The position numbers were made by a program, and so were the translations under genes. A DNA stretch of 64,000 nt from Paenibacillus methanolicus (GTDB lineage Bacteria > Bacillota > Bacilli > Paenibacillales > Paenibacillaceae), in the NCBI RefSeq assembly GCF_008124765.1, contig NZ_VNHS01000002.1, forward strand, positions 248,001-312,000. The letters are read 5' to 3'. The notes beneath the pieces were generated by a model. It saw only the letters and a program-made list of their open reading frames with translations, searched no databases and was not told the origin of the DNA. Position 1 is the stretch's first letter, and the number at the start of each line of letters is the position of its first letter. Positions 36,739-47,400 of this stretch are shown piece by piece.

Positions 36739-37353
36739 TCAAAACAAAACTTGCTGTTCCACGAACAGCTTACCCAAAAACGATTTGCGATGCAGCGGAC
36801 TTGGGCCGTATTCCAGCAGCTTCTCCCGGTGAAACTTCGTCGCATACCCCTTATGGATCGCGATGCCGTATTCCGGGTACATCCGCTCCCACTCGCCGAC
36901 GCATAGCCGATCCCGCGTAACTTTGGCAACGATTGAAGCCGCGGCGATCGATTGGCTGAGCGCATCGCCCTTGATAATCGCCAGCTGCGGAATATCGAGG
37001 TCCACCTTCTCGGCATCGACGAGCAAATAATCCGGATGCACGCCTCCGAGCTGTTCCACCGCTTGTCTCATGGCGAGCCTTGCAGCCTGTTTTATATTAA
37101 TCTCGTCCACGACCGAGGCGTTGACTCTGGCTGCCGCCCATGCGATCGCTTCGCCCGTGATTAGCTCATAGAGCGCTTCGCGTTTCTTCTCCGACAACTT
37201 CTTGGAATCGTCAATGCCGTCCAGTATAAGGCCCTCCGGCAATATGACGGCCGCCGCCACCACATCGCCGAACAAACAGCCGCGCCCGACTTCGTCAATC
37301 CCGGCGATTAGCCGGTATCCCTGCTCCCACAGTCCGGTTTCGTACGTAAGCAT
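36739..37353 (-). CDS. rnhB: Ribonuclease HII
   Basis: Removes ribonucleotides from RNA-DNA hybrids. ATG 37353 after GGGAGAG is preferred to an upstream GTG lacking a site. 204 aa, short but complete. RNase H-type catalytic residues in AGIDEVGRGCLFGDV (Asp, Glu), DDSKKLSEKKRE and LVDAEKVDL, plus IIKGDALSQSIAAASIVAKVTRD. Located 57 bp after rbgA. Confidence 0.95.
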   Translation of the reverse strand: MLTYETGLWEQGYRLIAGIDEVGRGCLFGDVVAAAVILPEGLILDGIDDSKKLSEKKREALYELITGEAIAWAAARVNASVVDEINIKQAARLAMRQAVEQLGGVHPDYLLVDAEKVDLDIPQLAIIKGDALSQSIAAASIVAKVTRDRLCVGEWERMYPEYGIAIHKGYATKFHREKLLEYGPSPLHRKSFLGKLFVEQQVLF

Positions 37354-37410
37354 GCCGAGTCTCTCCCGTTCCCCCACGGTGCTAACCGAGTTTCTTCCCG
37401 ACGCGGTCGT

Positions 37411-38283
37411 TTAGAAAAAATCTTCCGGCGCTTCGAAGGAAAGTCTCCCCAGCTTGCCCGCGCGAAGTTCTCTCAAAATAATGCCCGACGTCTTCTCCAA
37501 ATCGACCCGTCCGCCGCTGACCAGACAGCCGCGTTTGCGACCGATATCCTCCATAACGCGCACGATCTCGTCCGTATCTTCCGGATCGGCCGGCGGCTTA
37601 TCGACGCCGAATCGCTCCTCGATCATCGGCCAGTACCGCTTCACAAGCACTTTGATCGAGAAGAACGCCACGTCTTCGATGTTGATGACCTGCTCCTTGA
37701 TCGCGCCCGTCATGGCGAGCATGTAGCCGACCATCTCGTCCTCGAACTTCGGCCAAAGTATACCCGGGGTATCCAGCAGCTCCATCTCCGTGCCGACCTT
37801 GATCCACTGTTGGCCTTTGGTGACGCCCGGACGGTCCCCGGTTGCGGCAATGTTGCGTCCCGCAAGCCGATTCGTTAACGTAGACTTGCCGACGTTCGGA
37901 ATGCCGACGATCAACGCGCGAATGGCGCGCGGATTCATCCCTTTAGCGATTTGGCGCGCGATTTTCTCATGCAAAATCTTCTTCGCCGCCGCCGGTACTT
38001 CGCCTACGCGCGAACCCGTGGAGGAGTCGAGGGCCAAGCTGGCATGTCCTTCCTTCGCGAAAGCGGCTATCCACTGTTCCGTCGTCTTCGGATCTGCCAG
38101 ATCGGCTTTGTTCAGAATGATCAGCCGCGGCTTGCCTTGCAAAATCTCGTCCACCATCGGGTTGCGGCTGGAATACGGCACGCGCGCATCCAGCAGCTCG
38201 ATGGCCAAATCGATCAACTTTAATTTATCCTGAATTTGTCTCCGGGCTCTCGTCATATGCCCCGGAAACCATTGTATGGTCAT
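37411..38283 (-). CDS. rbgA: RbgA (YlqF), ribosome-assembly GTPase
   Basis: Circularly permuted GTPase for late 50S assembly. ATG 38283; 290 aa. [17 protein letters not shown] start, G4 motif NKAD (about 61-64) preceding G1 [16 protein letters not shown] (about 123-138), then GVTKGQQWI and LDTPGILWP; a C-terminal helical domain follows. Neighbours rplS, trmD and rnhB match the Bacillus order. Confidence 0.96.
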   Translation of the reverse strand: MTIQWFPGHMTRARRQIQDKLKLIDLAIELLDARVPYSSRNPMVDEILQGKPRLIILNKADLADPKTTEQWIAAFAKEGHASLALDSSTGSRVGEVPAAAKKILHEKIARQIAKGMNPRAIRALIVGIPNVGKSTLTNRLAGRNIAATGDRPGVTKGQQWIKVGTEMELLDTPGILWPKFEDEMVGYMLAMTGAIKEQVINIEDVAFFSIKVLVKRYWPMIEERFGVDKPPADPEDTDEIVRVMEDIGRKRGCLVSGGRVDLEKTSGIILRELRAGKLGRLSFEAPEDFF

Positions 38284-38296
38284 GCTGCCTTTCACC

Positions 38297-38992
38297 TCAT
38301 CCGTGTTTAACGAACTGCAACTTATCCAGCGGCCAGAAAATAAAGTCCGCGCGTCCGACGATCCGATCGTACTGCACGAATCCGATCATCCGACTATCCT
38401 GGCTGTGGGAACGGTTATCGCCGAATGCGAGCACGGTTCCTTCCGGTACCGTATCTTCCGTAACCGTATCGTTCGGGAAGCCTTCTCTCGTATTGTACAG
38501 CTCGCCACGCGCTTTCGCCGCCGCGATCGCCTCCGCCAGATACGGCTCTTCGACCTTCTCGCCGTTTATGTATAAATCGTCGCCTTCGTATTTAATCTTA
38601 TCGCCTGGTACCCCGATGACCCGCTTAATGAAATCGCGTCCTTGGTCAGGAACCTCGAATACGATAACTTCTCCGTGTTTCGGAGCCCGGATATCATAGA
38701 TGATTTTGTTGACGATCAGTCGCTCGCTAGTATAGAAGTTCGGTTCCATGGACTGCCCTTCCACGATAAAGGGAGCAAATAGGAACCAGCGGATAACCAG
38801 AACCAACAGCGCCGCGATCGCCAGCGCCTTCACCCATTCCGCGATTTCGCTGCGGGCTTTGCTGCCCTTGCTTCGCTCCGGAATGGTGCTGTGCTCGTTC
38901 AACTCGTTCTTATGGCGTGATTGTTCCAGTTGCGAGTTGTCTGTGTTCGTACGGTCTTCCCCGTCCTCGTGCTTCCCGGATTGATGGTCCAT
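38297..38992 (-). CDS. lepB: Signal peptidase I
   Basis: Membrane serine protease that removes signal peptides. ATG 38992 (6 nt after GGAGGG); ATG 39010 is an alternative. 231 aa. Residues 1-50 are a long charged cytoplasmic extension (Asp/Glu/Lys/Ser-rich), followed by one transmembrane helix (about 52-72), catalytic Ser81 in EGQSMEPNF and Lys123 in [13 protein letters not shown], and the [11 protein letters not shown] box. Placed between rplS and rbgA. Confidence 0.95.
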   Translation of the reverse strand: MDHQSGKHEDGEDRTNTDNSQLEQSRHKNELNEHSTIPERSKGSKARSEIAEWVKALAIAALLVLVIRWFLFAPFIVEGQSMEPNFYTSERLIVNKIIYDIRAPKHGEVIVFEVPDQGRDFIKRVIGVPGDKIKYEGDDLYINGEKVEEPYLAEAIAAAKARGELYNTREGFPNDTVTEDTVPEGTVLAFGDNRSHSQDSRMIGFVQYDRIVGRADFIFWPLDKLQFVKHG

Positions 38993-39022
38993 CCGCTTCC
39001 CTCCGTTCATATCCCTACCGAA

Positions 39023-39060
39023 TAAAACGAAAAGGGGACTTACTATGCGCAAGCCCCCCT
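39023..39060 (-). terminator. Terminator after rplS
   Basis: Minus-strand stem GGGGGCTT / AAGTCCCC (one G-U) followed by TTTTCGTTTT, 12 bp past the rplS stop. Partial read-through into lepB is possible. Confidence 0.7.
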
Positions 39061-39071
39061 CTTGTCGTTCA

Positions 39072-39413
39072 TTAACGAATCTCTTTAATTCTCGCAGCTT
39101 TACCGCGCAGGTTACGAAGGTAGTACAGCTTCGCACGACGGACTTTACCGCGACGAGCTACTTCGATCCGCTCCAGCTTCGGCGAATGTACTGGGAACGT
39201 TCTTTCAACGCCCACACCATACGAAATTTTACGAACCGTAAATGTTTCGCTGATGCCGCCGCCGCGACGTTTAATTACAACGCCTTCGAACAGCTGGATA
39301 CGCTCGCGGGAACCCTCGATAACTTTAACGTGTACCTTGAGCGTGTCTCCCGGACGGAAGTTTGGCAGATCTGTACGCAATTGCTCTTGCGTGATTGCTT
39401 GTACGATATTCAT
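39072..39413 (-). CDS. rplS: Ribosomal protein L19
   Basis: 113 aa. ATG 39413 with GGAGTGATT site; [17 protein letters not shown] start and the L19 core ([71 protein letters not shown]). Own promoter upstream. Confidence 0.97.
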   Translation of the reverse strand: MNIVQAITQEQLRTDLPNFRPGDTLKVHVKVIEGSRERIQLFEGVVIKRRGGGISETFTVRKISYGVGVERTFPVHSPKLERIEVARRGKVRRAKLYYLRNLRGKAARIKEIR

Positions 39414-39521
39414 TTTAGAATCACTCCTTCCACCATAGACGTTCATATCAGCTCGCCGATTCATCCTAGGAATCGGGTCTTAGCTGTATAGCGGACCGCC
39501 CGATTATTACAAAAAGCAACA
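39414..39521 (-). promoter_or_regulatory. rplS mRNA leader with stem-loop
   Basis: About 105 nt between the promoter and the start codon. Contains AATCGGG...CCCGATT around 39470-39506 and a GCGGTCCGC segment, plus a second GATTC/GAATC pairing possibility. L19 leaders with regulatory folds are known in Bacilli; whether this one is that element is inference. Confidence 0.4.
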
Positions 39522-39527
39522 TTTGAA

Positions 39528-39556
39528 ATTATAACACAAACCGCGACCGATTGCAA
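39528..39556 (-). promoter_or_regulatory. SigA promoter of rplS
   Basis: Minus strand TTGCAA (39551-39556), 17-bp spacer, TATAAT (39528-39533). It lies immediately past the trmD stop, so rplS is transcribed separately as well as by read-through. Confidence 0.88.
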
Positions 39557-39558
39557 AC

Positions 39559-40299
39559 TCATTTTTCAGTTCGCTGCTGTTCCAGCCATAACCGTTCCTT
39601 GTCGGTCAACTCCACGCGCTCCAGCAGCTCCGGACGCCGCTTCAACGTGCGTAGGAGCGACTGCTGGCGACGCCATTGCTCTACCTTCGCGTGATGACCA
39701 GACATAAGTACCTCGGGTACTTCCCAGCCCCTAAATACGGCAGGACGCGTATAATGCGGATGCTCGATCAGACCCGTGCTGAACGAGTCCGTCACCGCCG
39801 ACGTCTCGTTGCCAAGAACGCCGGGTATCAGTCGGGCAACGCTGTCGATGATGACCATGGCTGGCAGTTCGCCGCCCGTGAGCACGTAATCGCCGATCGA
39901 AATTTCGTCGGTGACCAGATGCTCGCGTATCCGCTCGTCGTAGCCCTCATAATGGCCGCAGACGAAGATGAGATGCTTCTCGCCGGCCAGTTGCTCGGCT
40001 TTGCGCTGCGTGAACGGCTCGCCCTGCGGGCACATGAGCACGACGCGCGGAGCGGCCTCCTCGCGCTGCCGGCTGACCAGATCTTCCACCGCCGCGAACA
40101 AAGGCTCCGGCTTCAGCACCATGCCTCCGCCGCCGCCATAGGGGTAGTCGTCAACCGTGTTATGTTTATTGTTGGCATAATCGCGAAAATTGACGGCGTT
40201 CAACTCCACGATGCCTTTGTCCCGGGCTTTGCCCAAGATGCTGGCGCCGAAGACGCCGTCGAACATCTCCGGGAACAAGGTCAACACGTCGATCCGCAC
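39559..40299 (-). CDS. trmD: TrmD, tRNA (guanine-37-N1) methyltransferase
   Basis: 246 aa, GTG start at 40299 2 bp after the rimM stop. [47 protein letters not shown] and [16 protein letters not shown] (SAM-binding trefoil knot) are intact. It prevents +1 frameshifting. Coupled to rimM. Confidence 0.97.
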   Translation of the reverse strand: MRIDVLTLFPEMFDGVFGASILGKARDKGIVELNAVNFRDYANNKHNTVDDYPYGGGGGMVLKPEPLFAAVEDLVSRQREEAAPRVVLMCPQGEPFTQRKAEQLAGEKHLIFVCGHYEGYDERIREHLVTDEISIGDYVLTGGELPAMVIIDSVARLIPGVLGNETSAVTDSFSTGLIEHPHYTRPAVFRGWEVPEVLMSGHHAKVEQWRRQQSLLRTLKRRPELLERVELTDKERLWLEQQRTEK

Positions 40300-40301
40300 G
40301 A

Positions 40302-40823
40302 TTAGATCAATCCTTCCATCAGCCGGACGGTCACCGTCTTCGACGCGACGTCCACGTTAAGGACAACGTCGTCGATGACCGGAATAAGCAGCTCCTTGCC
40401 TTTGGCGGGCTTGACCACCCACACGTCGTTCGCGCCTGGGCTCAAAATTTCGGTGATTGTGCCAAGCTCCTGTCCCTCTTCGGTTACGACCTTGCAGCCG
40501 ACGATCTCGTAGTGATAATATTCGCCCTCTTCCAATTCCCCGAGCGAGTCCTTCGAAATCTTGATTTCCCAGCCCTTATACTTCTCGACATCGTTAATAT
40601 TATCGTAACCGGCCAGCTTGATCATAAACATGCCCTTATGCTCGCGCGCGCCGGTAATTTCGATGTGGAGTCGCTGCTTCGTCTCGGGATGTTCGATGAC
40701 GAGCTTGCTGCCCGGCGCGAATCGCTCATCGGCGAAGTGCGTCTGCGAGACGACCTTCAACTCCCCCTTGATGCCATGCGTGTTCACGATTTTGCCTACG
40801 GTAAGCATATCTTGTTCGTTCAT
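40302..40823 (-). CDS. rimM: RimM, 16S rRNA maturation factor
   Basis: 173 aa; N-terminal RimM domain ([20 protein letters not shown]) and C-terminal PRC barrel ([42 protein letters not shown]). Assists 30S head assembly with S19. A terminator separates it from khpA; the ylqD gene common at this point is absent. Confidence 0.95.
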   Translation of the reverse strand: MNEQDMLTVGKIVNTHGIKGELKVVSQTHFADERFAPGSKLVIEHPETKQRLHIEITGAREHKGMFMIKLAGYDNINDVEKYKGWEIKISKDSLGELEEGEYYHYEIVGCKVVTEEGQELGTITEILSPGANDVWVVKPAKGKELLIPVIDDVVLNVDVASKTVTVRLMEGLI

Positions 40824-40864
40824 GATGAGACTGCCCCTTTCCCTGCATGCTTATTGTTCCATCG

Positions 40865-40895
40865 AAAAAGGGCTAGGATAAGGTATCCTAACCCT
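40865..40895 (-). terminator. Intrinsic terminator after khpA
   Basis: Minus-strand GGGTTAGGATA-cct-TATCCTAGCCC (11 bp, one G-U) followed by TTTTTCG. Strong; it should limit flow from the ffh-rpsP-khpA transcript into rimM-trmD. Confidence 0.92.
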
Positions 40896-40912
40896 GCTTC
40901 GATGTACGATCG

Positions 40913-41143
40913 CTATGAAACGATATCGACCATGACGCGCTTGTCCGTCTTAACGGCCGCCGAGGAAACGACCGTCCGGAGCGCCTTTGCAATCCGTCCC
41001 TGCTTACCGATCACTTTGCCGACATCGCCGGGGTGAACGGTAAGCCGATAGACGGTGCCGCGATCGTCCTCTTTCACGTCGACGCGCACGTCCTCGGGGT
41101 GATCCACAAGAGCCTTCGCGATGACAAGAATTAACTCTTTCAT
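40913..41143 (-). CDS. khpA: KhpA, KH-domain RNA-binding protein
   Basis: 76 aa single KH domain with VIGKQGRIAKALRTVV (GxxG loop GKQG). Partner of KhpB/Jag in RNA binding and cell-size control in Firmicutes. Located 24 bp after rpsP as in Bacillus (ylqC). Confidence 0.95.
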   Translation of the reverse strand: MKELILVIAKALVDHPEDVRVDVKEDDRGTVYRLTVHPGDVGKVIGKQGRIAKALRTVVSSAAVKTDKRVMVDIVS

Positions 41144-41167
41144 GCAGCGGCCTCCGCTTAAGAAATA

Positions 41168-41440
41168 TTATTTCTGAAGCTTCGATTCATGGAACTTTTT
41201 CAGAACGCCTGCTTGAGAGAGCAGGTTGCGAACCGTATCGGAAGCTTGCGCTCCGGTGTTCAGCCATTTCAGTGCTTTCTCTTCGTCAATCGTCACTAGT
41301 GCCGGTTGTGCAACCGGGTTGTAAGTACCGATCTCTTCGATAAAGCGACCGTCACGCGGGGAACGGGAGTCGGATACGACTACGCGGTAGAAAGGCGCTT
41401 TGTGCGCACCCATACGTTTCAAACGAATACGTACTGCCAT
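41168..41440 (-). CDS. rpsP: Ribosomal protein S16
   Basis: 90 aa: [36 protein letters not shown]-type start (first 36 residues), IGTYNP and [29 protein letters not shown] ribosome site. It lies between ffh and khpA. Confidence 0.97.
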   Translation of the reverse strand: MAVRIRLKRMGAHKAPFYRVVVSDSRSPRDGRFIEEIGTYNPVAQPALVTIDEEKALKWLNTGAQASDTVRNLLSQAGVLKKFHESKLQK

Positions 41441-41476
41441 TGTGTTTCACCTCCTTACAATAGTAGAACGGGAATA

Positions 41477-42859
41477 TTAGAACGGGAACTTCATCCCCTT
41501 GCCCAGCATCCCTTTCATGCCCTTCAAGCCTTTCATGCCGCCCTTCGGACCTTTCGGTCCCATCATGGACGAGAACTGCTTCATCATTTTCTTCATGTCG
41601 TCGAACTGCTTGATCAAACGGTTGACTTCGGCGATCGACGTGCCGCTGCCGGCAGCAATCCGCTTGCGGCGGCTATGGTTCAAGATTTCCGGTTTCTGCT
41701 TCTCGACCTTCGTCATCGACTTGACGATCGCTTCGACGCGGGAGATCTGTTTTTCGTCCACCTTGACGTTTTTCATATCCTTCATTTTGCCCATGCCCGG
41801 GAGCATATCGAGCAGCTGATCGAGAGGTCCAAGGTTGCGTACCTGCTCCATCTGCTCGAGGAAATCCTCGAACGTGAATTCGGCCGTACGCATTTTGCGT
41901 TCCATCTCGGCTGCTTTCTCGGCATCTATGTTCGACTGTGCTTTCTCGATGAGGGAGAGCATGTCGCCCATGCCGAGAATCCGGGAAGCCATCCGGCTCG
42001 GATGAAAAGGCTCGAGCGGCTCGATCTTCTCGCCCGTAGCGACGAATTTGATCGGCGTGCCCGTCACGGCCTTGACCGACAAAGCGGCACCGCCGCGCGT
42101 ATCGCCATCTAACTTAGTAAGCACGACGCCCGTTAGCTCCAACTGGCTATGGAAGCTCTGCGCAACGTTGACCGCCTCTTGACCTGTCATCGCGTCGACG
42201 ACGAGCAGCACTTCGTCTGGATTCGCGACCTCGTGCACCTGGCGAAGCTCCTCCATGAGCGCTTCGTCGATGTGCAGTCGGCCGGCGGTATCGATAATGA
42301 CGTAGTCGTTGCCGTGCTCCTTCGCGTGGGCCAAGCCCGCGCGGGCAATCTCGACCGGCGACGTCTTGTCGCCCATCGTGAACACCGGGGCACCAATGCC
42401 TTCACCGAGCACTTGGAGCTGCTTGATCGCGGCCGGACGATAAATGTCGCAGGCGACGAGCAGCGGGCGGTGCTTGTCCTTCATCAGCATCTTGGCCAGT
42501 TTGCCGGAAGAGGTCGTCTTGCCGGCGCCCTGCAGACCCGCCATCAGGATGACCGTCGGCGGACGGTTCGACTTCGCCAGCTTGCTCTGCGTGCCGCCCA
42601 TCAGTTCGGTTAACTCTTTGTTTACGATATCGATGACGACCATGCCGGGCGTAAAGCTCTTCGTCACTTCCGCGCCAACGGCTTGTTCCTTCACCTTCGC
42701 GATAAAATCTTTAACCACTTTAAAGTTGACGTCGGCTTCCAACAAGGCAAGGCGCACCTCGCGCATCGCTTCGTTTACGTCTTCCTCGCTCAGCTTGCCT
42801 TTGCCGCGCAGCTTGCCGAACACATTCTGCAGCCGGCTTGTTAATCCTTCGAATGCCAT
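41477..42859 (-). CDS. ffh: Ffh, signal recognition particle GTPase
   Basis: 460 aa from ATG 42859 (GAGGTGA site; an in-frame GTG just upstream is rejected). N domain, G domain with GLQGAGKT at 108-115, DTAGRL and TKLDGDTRGGAAL, and a Met-rich M domain ending in GMKGLKGMKGMLGKGMKFPF. Operon with ylxM upstream and rpsP downstream. Confidence 0.97.
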   Translation of the reverse strand: MAFEGLTSRLQNVFGKLRGKGKLSEEDVNEAMREVRLALLEADVNFKVVKDFIAKVKEQAVGAEVTKSFTPGMVVIDIVNKELTELMGGTQSKLAKSNRPPTVILMAGLQGAGKTTSSGKLAKMLMKDKHRPLLVACDIYRPAAIKQLQVLGEGIGAPVFTMGDKTSPVEIARAGLAHAKEHGNDYVIIDTAGRLHIDEALMEELRQVHEVANPDEVLLVVDAMTGQEAVNVAQSFHSQLELTGVVLTKLDGDTRGGAALSVKAVTGTPIKFVATGEKIEPLEPFHPSRMASRILGMGDMLSLIEKAQSNIDAEKAAEMERKMRTAEFTFEDFLEQMEQVRNLGPLDQLLDMLPGMGKMKDMKNVKVDEKQISRVEAIVKSMTKVEKQKPEILNHSRRKRIAAGSGTSIAEVNRLIKQFDDMKKMMKQFSSMMGPKGPKGGMKGLKGMKGMLGKGMKFPF

Positions 42860-42893
42860 GACCGTCACCTCGCTTAATGCTTATATGTAATAC

Positions 42894-43280
42894 TTATTCG
42901 TTCCCGTTCGTCTCCATCCCGCCGGATTCGATCGCGCGCAATCCCGCCGAGATAGCGGTTAGCCGCTGATTGAACATGACGTCCGCTTCTGCGGCGAAGG
43001 CTTCCAGCTTACTCAGCCATTGCTGACGCGCATTATGCTTCGCCAACAGTTTAAGCTTGCTCTCGTAGCCTTCCAGCACCGTCTCCGCGCGCTTGATGTG
43101 CTCATACACGGCTTGGCGGCTCACTTCGAATTCGGAGGCGATTTCCCCGAGGGAGTAATCGTCGTGAAAATAATATTTGAGAAAAGTTTGTTGCTTCTCG
43201 GTCAGCAGCGGCTCGTAAAAATCGAACAACATATTGATCCGGGTCGTCTTAGCAAGGGCATCGGGTCCTTGTACGGCCAC
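42894..43280 (-). CDS. ylxM: YlxM, SRP-associated helix-turn-helix protein
   Basis: 128 aa from GTG 43280, 7 nt after GGAGGGGG; longer frames upstream overlap the promoter. Core TTRINMLFDFYEPLLTEKQ and a sigma-factor region-4-like HTH (YSLGEIASEFEVSRQAVYEHIK). In streptococci YlxM binds Ffh/SRP RNA and modulates the SRP GTPase cycle. First gene of the ylxM-ffh-rpsP-khpA unit. Confidence 0.93.
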   Translation of the reverse strand: MAVQGPDALAKTTRINMLFDFYEPLLTEKQQTFLKYYFHDDYSLGEIASEFEVSRQAVYEHIKRAETVLEGYESKLKLLAKHNARQQWLSKLEAFAAEADVMFNQRLTAISAGLRAIESGGMETNGNE

Positions 43281-43335
43281 CGTTATTCCCCCTCCGTCAA
43301 GGGCAAGACCTTTACACGTCTTAACCACGACGTTT

Positions 43336-43365
43336 ATCATAGCCTATTCGACATACCGCTGTCAA
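43336..43365 (-). promoter_or_regulatory. SigA promoter of ylxM-ffh-rpsP-khpA
   Basis: Minus strand TTGACA (43360-43365), 18-bp spacer, TATGAT (43336-43341). Predicted transcript begins about 50 nt before the ylxM GTG. Confidence 0.88.
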
Positions 43366-43384
43366 GCAATTTCCCTTGTCACGT

Positions 43385-44383
43385 TTACGAATCCGATTGT
43401 TCGCCTTCCGCCGACTGAATAAGACCCGCGAACAGCGCGTGCACGAACTGTTCGGAATCGAATTCCTGCAGGTCGTCCATCTTCTCGCCAAGTCCAACCA
43501 GCTTGACCGGCAGCTGCAGCTCGTTGCGGATCGCGATGACGATGCCGCCCTTCGCCGTACCGTCGAGCTTCGTTAATACGAGTCCCGAAACGCCGCTCTT
43601 CTCGCCGAAAAGCTTCGCTTGGCTTAGCGCGTTCTGCCCCGTCGTCGCGTCGAGCACGAGAAGTACTTCATGCGGCGCGCTCGGCACTTCGCGCTGGATG
43701 ACGCGGTAAATTTTGTTCAGCTCTTCCATCAGATTCGCCTTGTTCTGCAGACGTCCGGCCGTATCGCACAGCAGCACGTCCACGCCGCGTTGTTTGGCCG
43801 CTTGCACGGCATCATACATGACCGCGGCAGGATCTGCGCCCGACGATTGCTTAATCACGTCTACGCCGACGCGTTGTCCCCACACTTCCAGCTGCTCGAT
43901 CGCGCCCGCGCGGAACGTGTCGCCAGCGGCCATTAGCACCTTTTTGCCCTCGCTCTTGAACTTGTGCGCAAGCTTGCCGATCGTCGTCGTCTTCCCGACG
44001 CCGTTAACGCCGACGAACAAGATGACCGTCAATCCGCTAGGCTCCATGTGCAGCTTGTTGTCCTCGTCGCCCTTCAACAGGCCGATCAGCTTCTCGGACA
44101 GTACCGGTTGCAGCTCGGAAGCGTCCTCGATCTTCCGCTTCTTCACCTCGACGCGCAATTCGTCGATTAGCGTCATCACCGTGTTTACGCCGACGTCCGC
44201 CCCTATCAGGATTTCCTCCAGCTCTTCATAGAACGCCTCATCGATCTTTTTGCGTCGCAGAATAAGCTCCTCGACGCGTTCGACGAACGCGGTACGGGTC
44301 TTGGTCAACCCTTCCTTGAATTTATTGGTAACGGTCTCGGTTTTCTGCGAAATGCTTTCTTTCAGTTTCTTAAAAAAACTCAC
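43385..44383 (-). CDS. ftsY: FtsY, SRP receptor GTPase
   Basis: 332 aa from GTG 44383 (GGAGGG 6 nt upstream). A short charged N-terminal region rather than a long A domain, then NG domain: GVNGVGKT at 125-132, DTAGRLQNKANLMEEL, TKLDGTAKGG. Follows smc after a 116-bp gap containing an imperfect hairpin (GCGGATC/GATCCGC) without T-run. Confidence 0.97.
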   Translation of the reverse strand: MSFFKKLKESISQKTETVTNKFKEGLTKTRTAFVERVEELILRRKKIDEAFYEELEEILIGADVGVNTVMTLIDELRVEVKKRKIEDASELQPVLSEKLIGLLKGDEDNKLHMEPSGLTVILFVGVNGVGKTTTIGKLAHKFKSEGKKVLMAAGDTFRAGAIEQLEVWGQRVGVDVIKQSSGADPAAVMYDAVQAAKQRGVDVLLCDTAGRLQNKANLMEELNKIYRVIQREVPSAPHEVLLVLDATTGQNALSQAKLFGEKSGVSGLVLTKLDGTAKGGIVIAIRNELQLPVKLVGLGEKMDDLQEFDSEQFVHALFAGLIQSAEGEQSDS

Positions 44384-44499
44384 GTTATCCCTCCATCCAT
44401 TGGTGCCGAAAGCGTAAAGCAGCGGATCCGCTATTACCGATCCGCCGCCGCTTTCGTCTATCTATGCCGACCGTTTGGCCATGATCGTCCCGCTCCGCT

Positions 44500-47400
44500 T
44501 TAAGCGCTCTCCGCGGAGAACGGATCCTCTTCTTCCAGCCTGACCGAGACGAGCTTCGAAACGCCGCCTTCTTCCATCGTGACGCCGTACAACACATCCG
44601 CTTCCTCCATCGTGCCTTTGCGGTGCGTGACGACGATGAACTGCGTGAGCGAGGAGAATTCGCGCAAATACTGCGCGAACCGCGCGACGTTCGCTTCGTC
44701 CAATGCCGCTTCGACTTCGTCGAGCACGCAGAACGGAACCGGCTTCACCTGCAAAATCGCGAAAAGGAGCGCGATTGCCGTCAGAGCCCGCTCGCCGCCG
44801 GATAGCAACTGCAAATTCTGCAGTTTCTTCCCCGGCGGCTGGGCGACGATATCGATGCCGCTGTCCAGTACCCGGTCGGGATCGACCATGACCAAATCCG
44901 CACGGCCGCCGCCGAACAGTTTCCCGAATACGACGACGAAGTGTCCGCGTATGGCCTCGAATGTCGTACTGAAACGTTTCGACATCTCGTCATCCATCTC
45001 GCGAATGACTTGATACAGCGTCGTCTTTGCTTCGATCAAGTCGTTCTTCTGTTCGTCTAGGAATTCGTAGCGTTCTTTGACGCGCTCGTACTCGTCGATC
45101 GCGCCCAAGTTCACTTCGCCCAGCGCGCTGATTTTGCGTTTCAAGTCGCGCACTTCGTTCTGCAGCGCCGGCACGTCTTCCGGCACCGGGTACTTCGACT
45201 TCGCCAGCTCGTAGCTGAGCTCGTATTCCTCGCTCAATTTGCGCAGCAGGTTATCAAGCTCGACGTCGAGACGATTCGAGGCGATTTCGGTCTGCCGCAT
45301 CTGTTCTTCAACCTGACGAAGCTGCGTCCGCTGCTCCTTCGTCTCGCTCTCGCCTTGCTCGAGCTCGCGCATCATCTCCGCCCGCTCGGCCCGCTTCAGA
45401 TCGGTCTGCTCCGCGCACTTATCCTTCTGGATGCGAAGCGCGTTCAGCTGTTCGATCTGGCGAACGCTCTCGTCGGCATGCTGCGTACCGTCCTCGTTCT
45501 GTCTGGCGAACATGTCGCGCAGCCCGGACAGCTCTTGCTTGGAACGCGTAACGTCCGCGCGGACGCGGGAAGCCTGATCTTCGAACGCTTGCTTCTCGCG
45601 CTCGGCCTTCGCCACCGCGATCTTCAGGTCGGTCAACTGATCCTGCAGCTGCTCCTTCGCGGATTCGTTCGCCTTGCGCTGCTCCTCGGCAATCCGGATC
45701 GCTGCCTGCAGCTTCGTCTCCTGCGCGGTCATCTCTTGCAGCTTACGCTCCGCCTCGGCCGCGGATGCTTGCAGCTGTTCGCGTTCGGAGCGGTGACCCG
45801 TGCTGTCGGATTCGAACAACTGCCGCTGTTCGGTCAAGTGACGGTTCTCGTTCTCCATCTGCTGCAGTTCGGCGCGCAGGTGCTGCTCGTCGATGCGGAG
45901 CTGTTCACCCGAGCTGCGAAGCTCGTCGATATTCTGACTACGGATCGATTGTTCTTTACGCAAATCGGAAATTTTGTCTCTCAGCTTGACCAACTGCATG
46001 TCCGTTGTCTTCACTTCGGCATCCAGCTCTTCGATTTGACGCGTCCGGCCGAGCAGGCTCGCCCCCTTCTTCTGCAGGCTGCCGCCGGTCATCGAACCGC
46101 CGGCATTGACGACGTCGCCTTCAAGGGTCACGACGCGGAACCGGTATTGGCACTTCGCCGCGATCCGGTTCGCTTGTTCCAGCGTCTCCGCCAGAAGCAC
46201 GTTGCCGAGCAAATTGTCGACGATGGAGGCATATCGCGGTTCGCTGTCCACGAGATCCGCGGCCACGCCGACAAAACCTTCTATGCTTGCCGCCATGCGT
46301 TTATCTTGCTCCGGCACGCTGCGTCCGCGGATAACGTCAAGCGGCAGGAAGGTCGCCCGGCCAAGCTGCCGTTGTTTCAGGAACGCGATTCCGGCTCTCG
46401 CTGTACGCTCGTCCGTCATGACGATATGCTGCAGCGCGGCGCCGAGCGCGGTCTCAACCGCGGTCTCGATTCGGGCCGGCACGCGAATGAGTTCCGCTAC
46501 CGCGCCATGTACGCCATCCAACCCGCCGCTTGAGCGCCGCGAAGCCTTGAGTACTTCACGTACGCCCTGCATAAAGCCATCCATGCCGTCCTGCATCTCT
46601 TTCATCGTATCGCGCCGCGAGCGAAGCGCTTCCAGCTTCTGTTCCCACTTCCTGGCGGCGGTCTGCGCTTCCTCGAGCAGCTTCTGTCCCGCTTGCAGCC
46701 CTTCTTGCTCGGCCGCGTATTTCTCGCGGGCGCCGGCGATATCGGCTATCGTCGCGTCAAGTCTCGCCTTCAGGTCTGCTCTTCGCGCCTCCAACTTGCC
46801 ATGCTGCTCCTGCCACTTGGACTGCTCCTCGGACAACCGTTCCATGCGCCGTTGAAGCACTTCTTCCTGTTGACCCGCGTATCGGATTTCGTTGCGAAGC
46901 TGCGCCATGGCGCTCATGACCTCGAGAAGCTCGCTCTTGAGCGACTCCTCCGCCTCGCCCGAATTCGCCGCCGCCGCGCCAAGCATACGCGCTTCCTCCG
47001 ATAACAAGCGTCCGCGCAAATCGGTTAGTTCTGCTTCCAATGATGCCGCTTTGCCGCGAAACTCGGCTTCTTCCTTCGTGAGCGTCGCGATACGCTCGGT
47101 CAACGCTCCGATCGAGCTTTCCAGCTGCGTGCGATTCTGCTCGAGGTTCTTCTTCCGTTCCTTCAGCACCTCGCCGTAGCCTTCGCATTTCTCGTATTCT
47201 TCGCTGTACTGGAGCATCGATTCATGAAGACGATCGAGCGTTTCCTCGATTTCTCTCAGCTTCAACCGGTCTTTCTCGAGCAGGGCGTCATGCTTGCTGA
47301 CTACTGTCGTCAGGGAGAGTTGTTCGTTCTCCAGCTTCTTCAGCTTCTCGCTCGCTTCCGTCCATGAGCGATGAACCGTCTCGATATTGTGCACGTACAT

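Noticed and set aside
44384-44499. Terminator after smc
   Set aside because: A GCGGATC/GATCCGC stem exists but no T-run follows, so smc and ftsY are probably co-transcribed.
45355-46533. Plus-strand open frame of 392 codons
   Set aside because: Antisense to the coiled-coil part of smc; Leu/Arg-rich translation without family features, caused by codon bias of the real gene.
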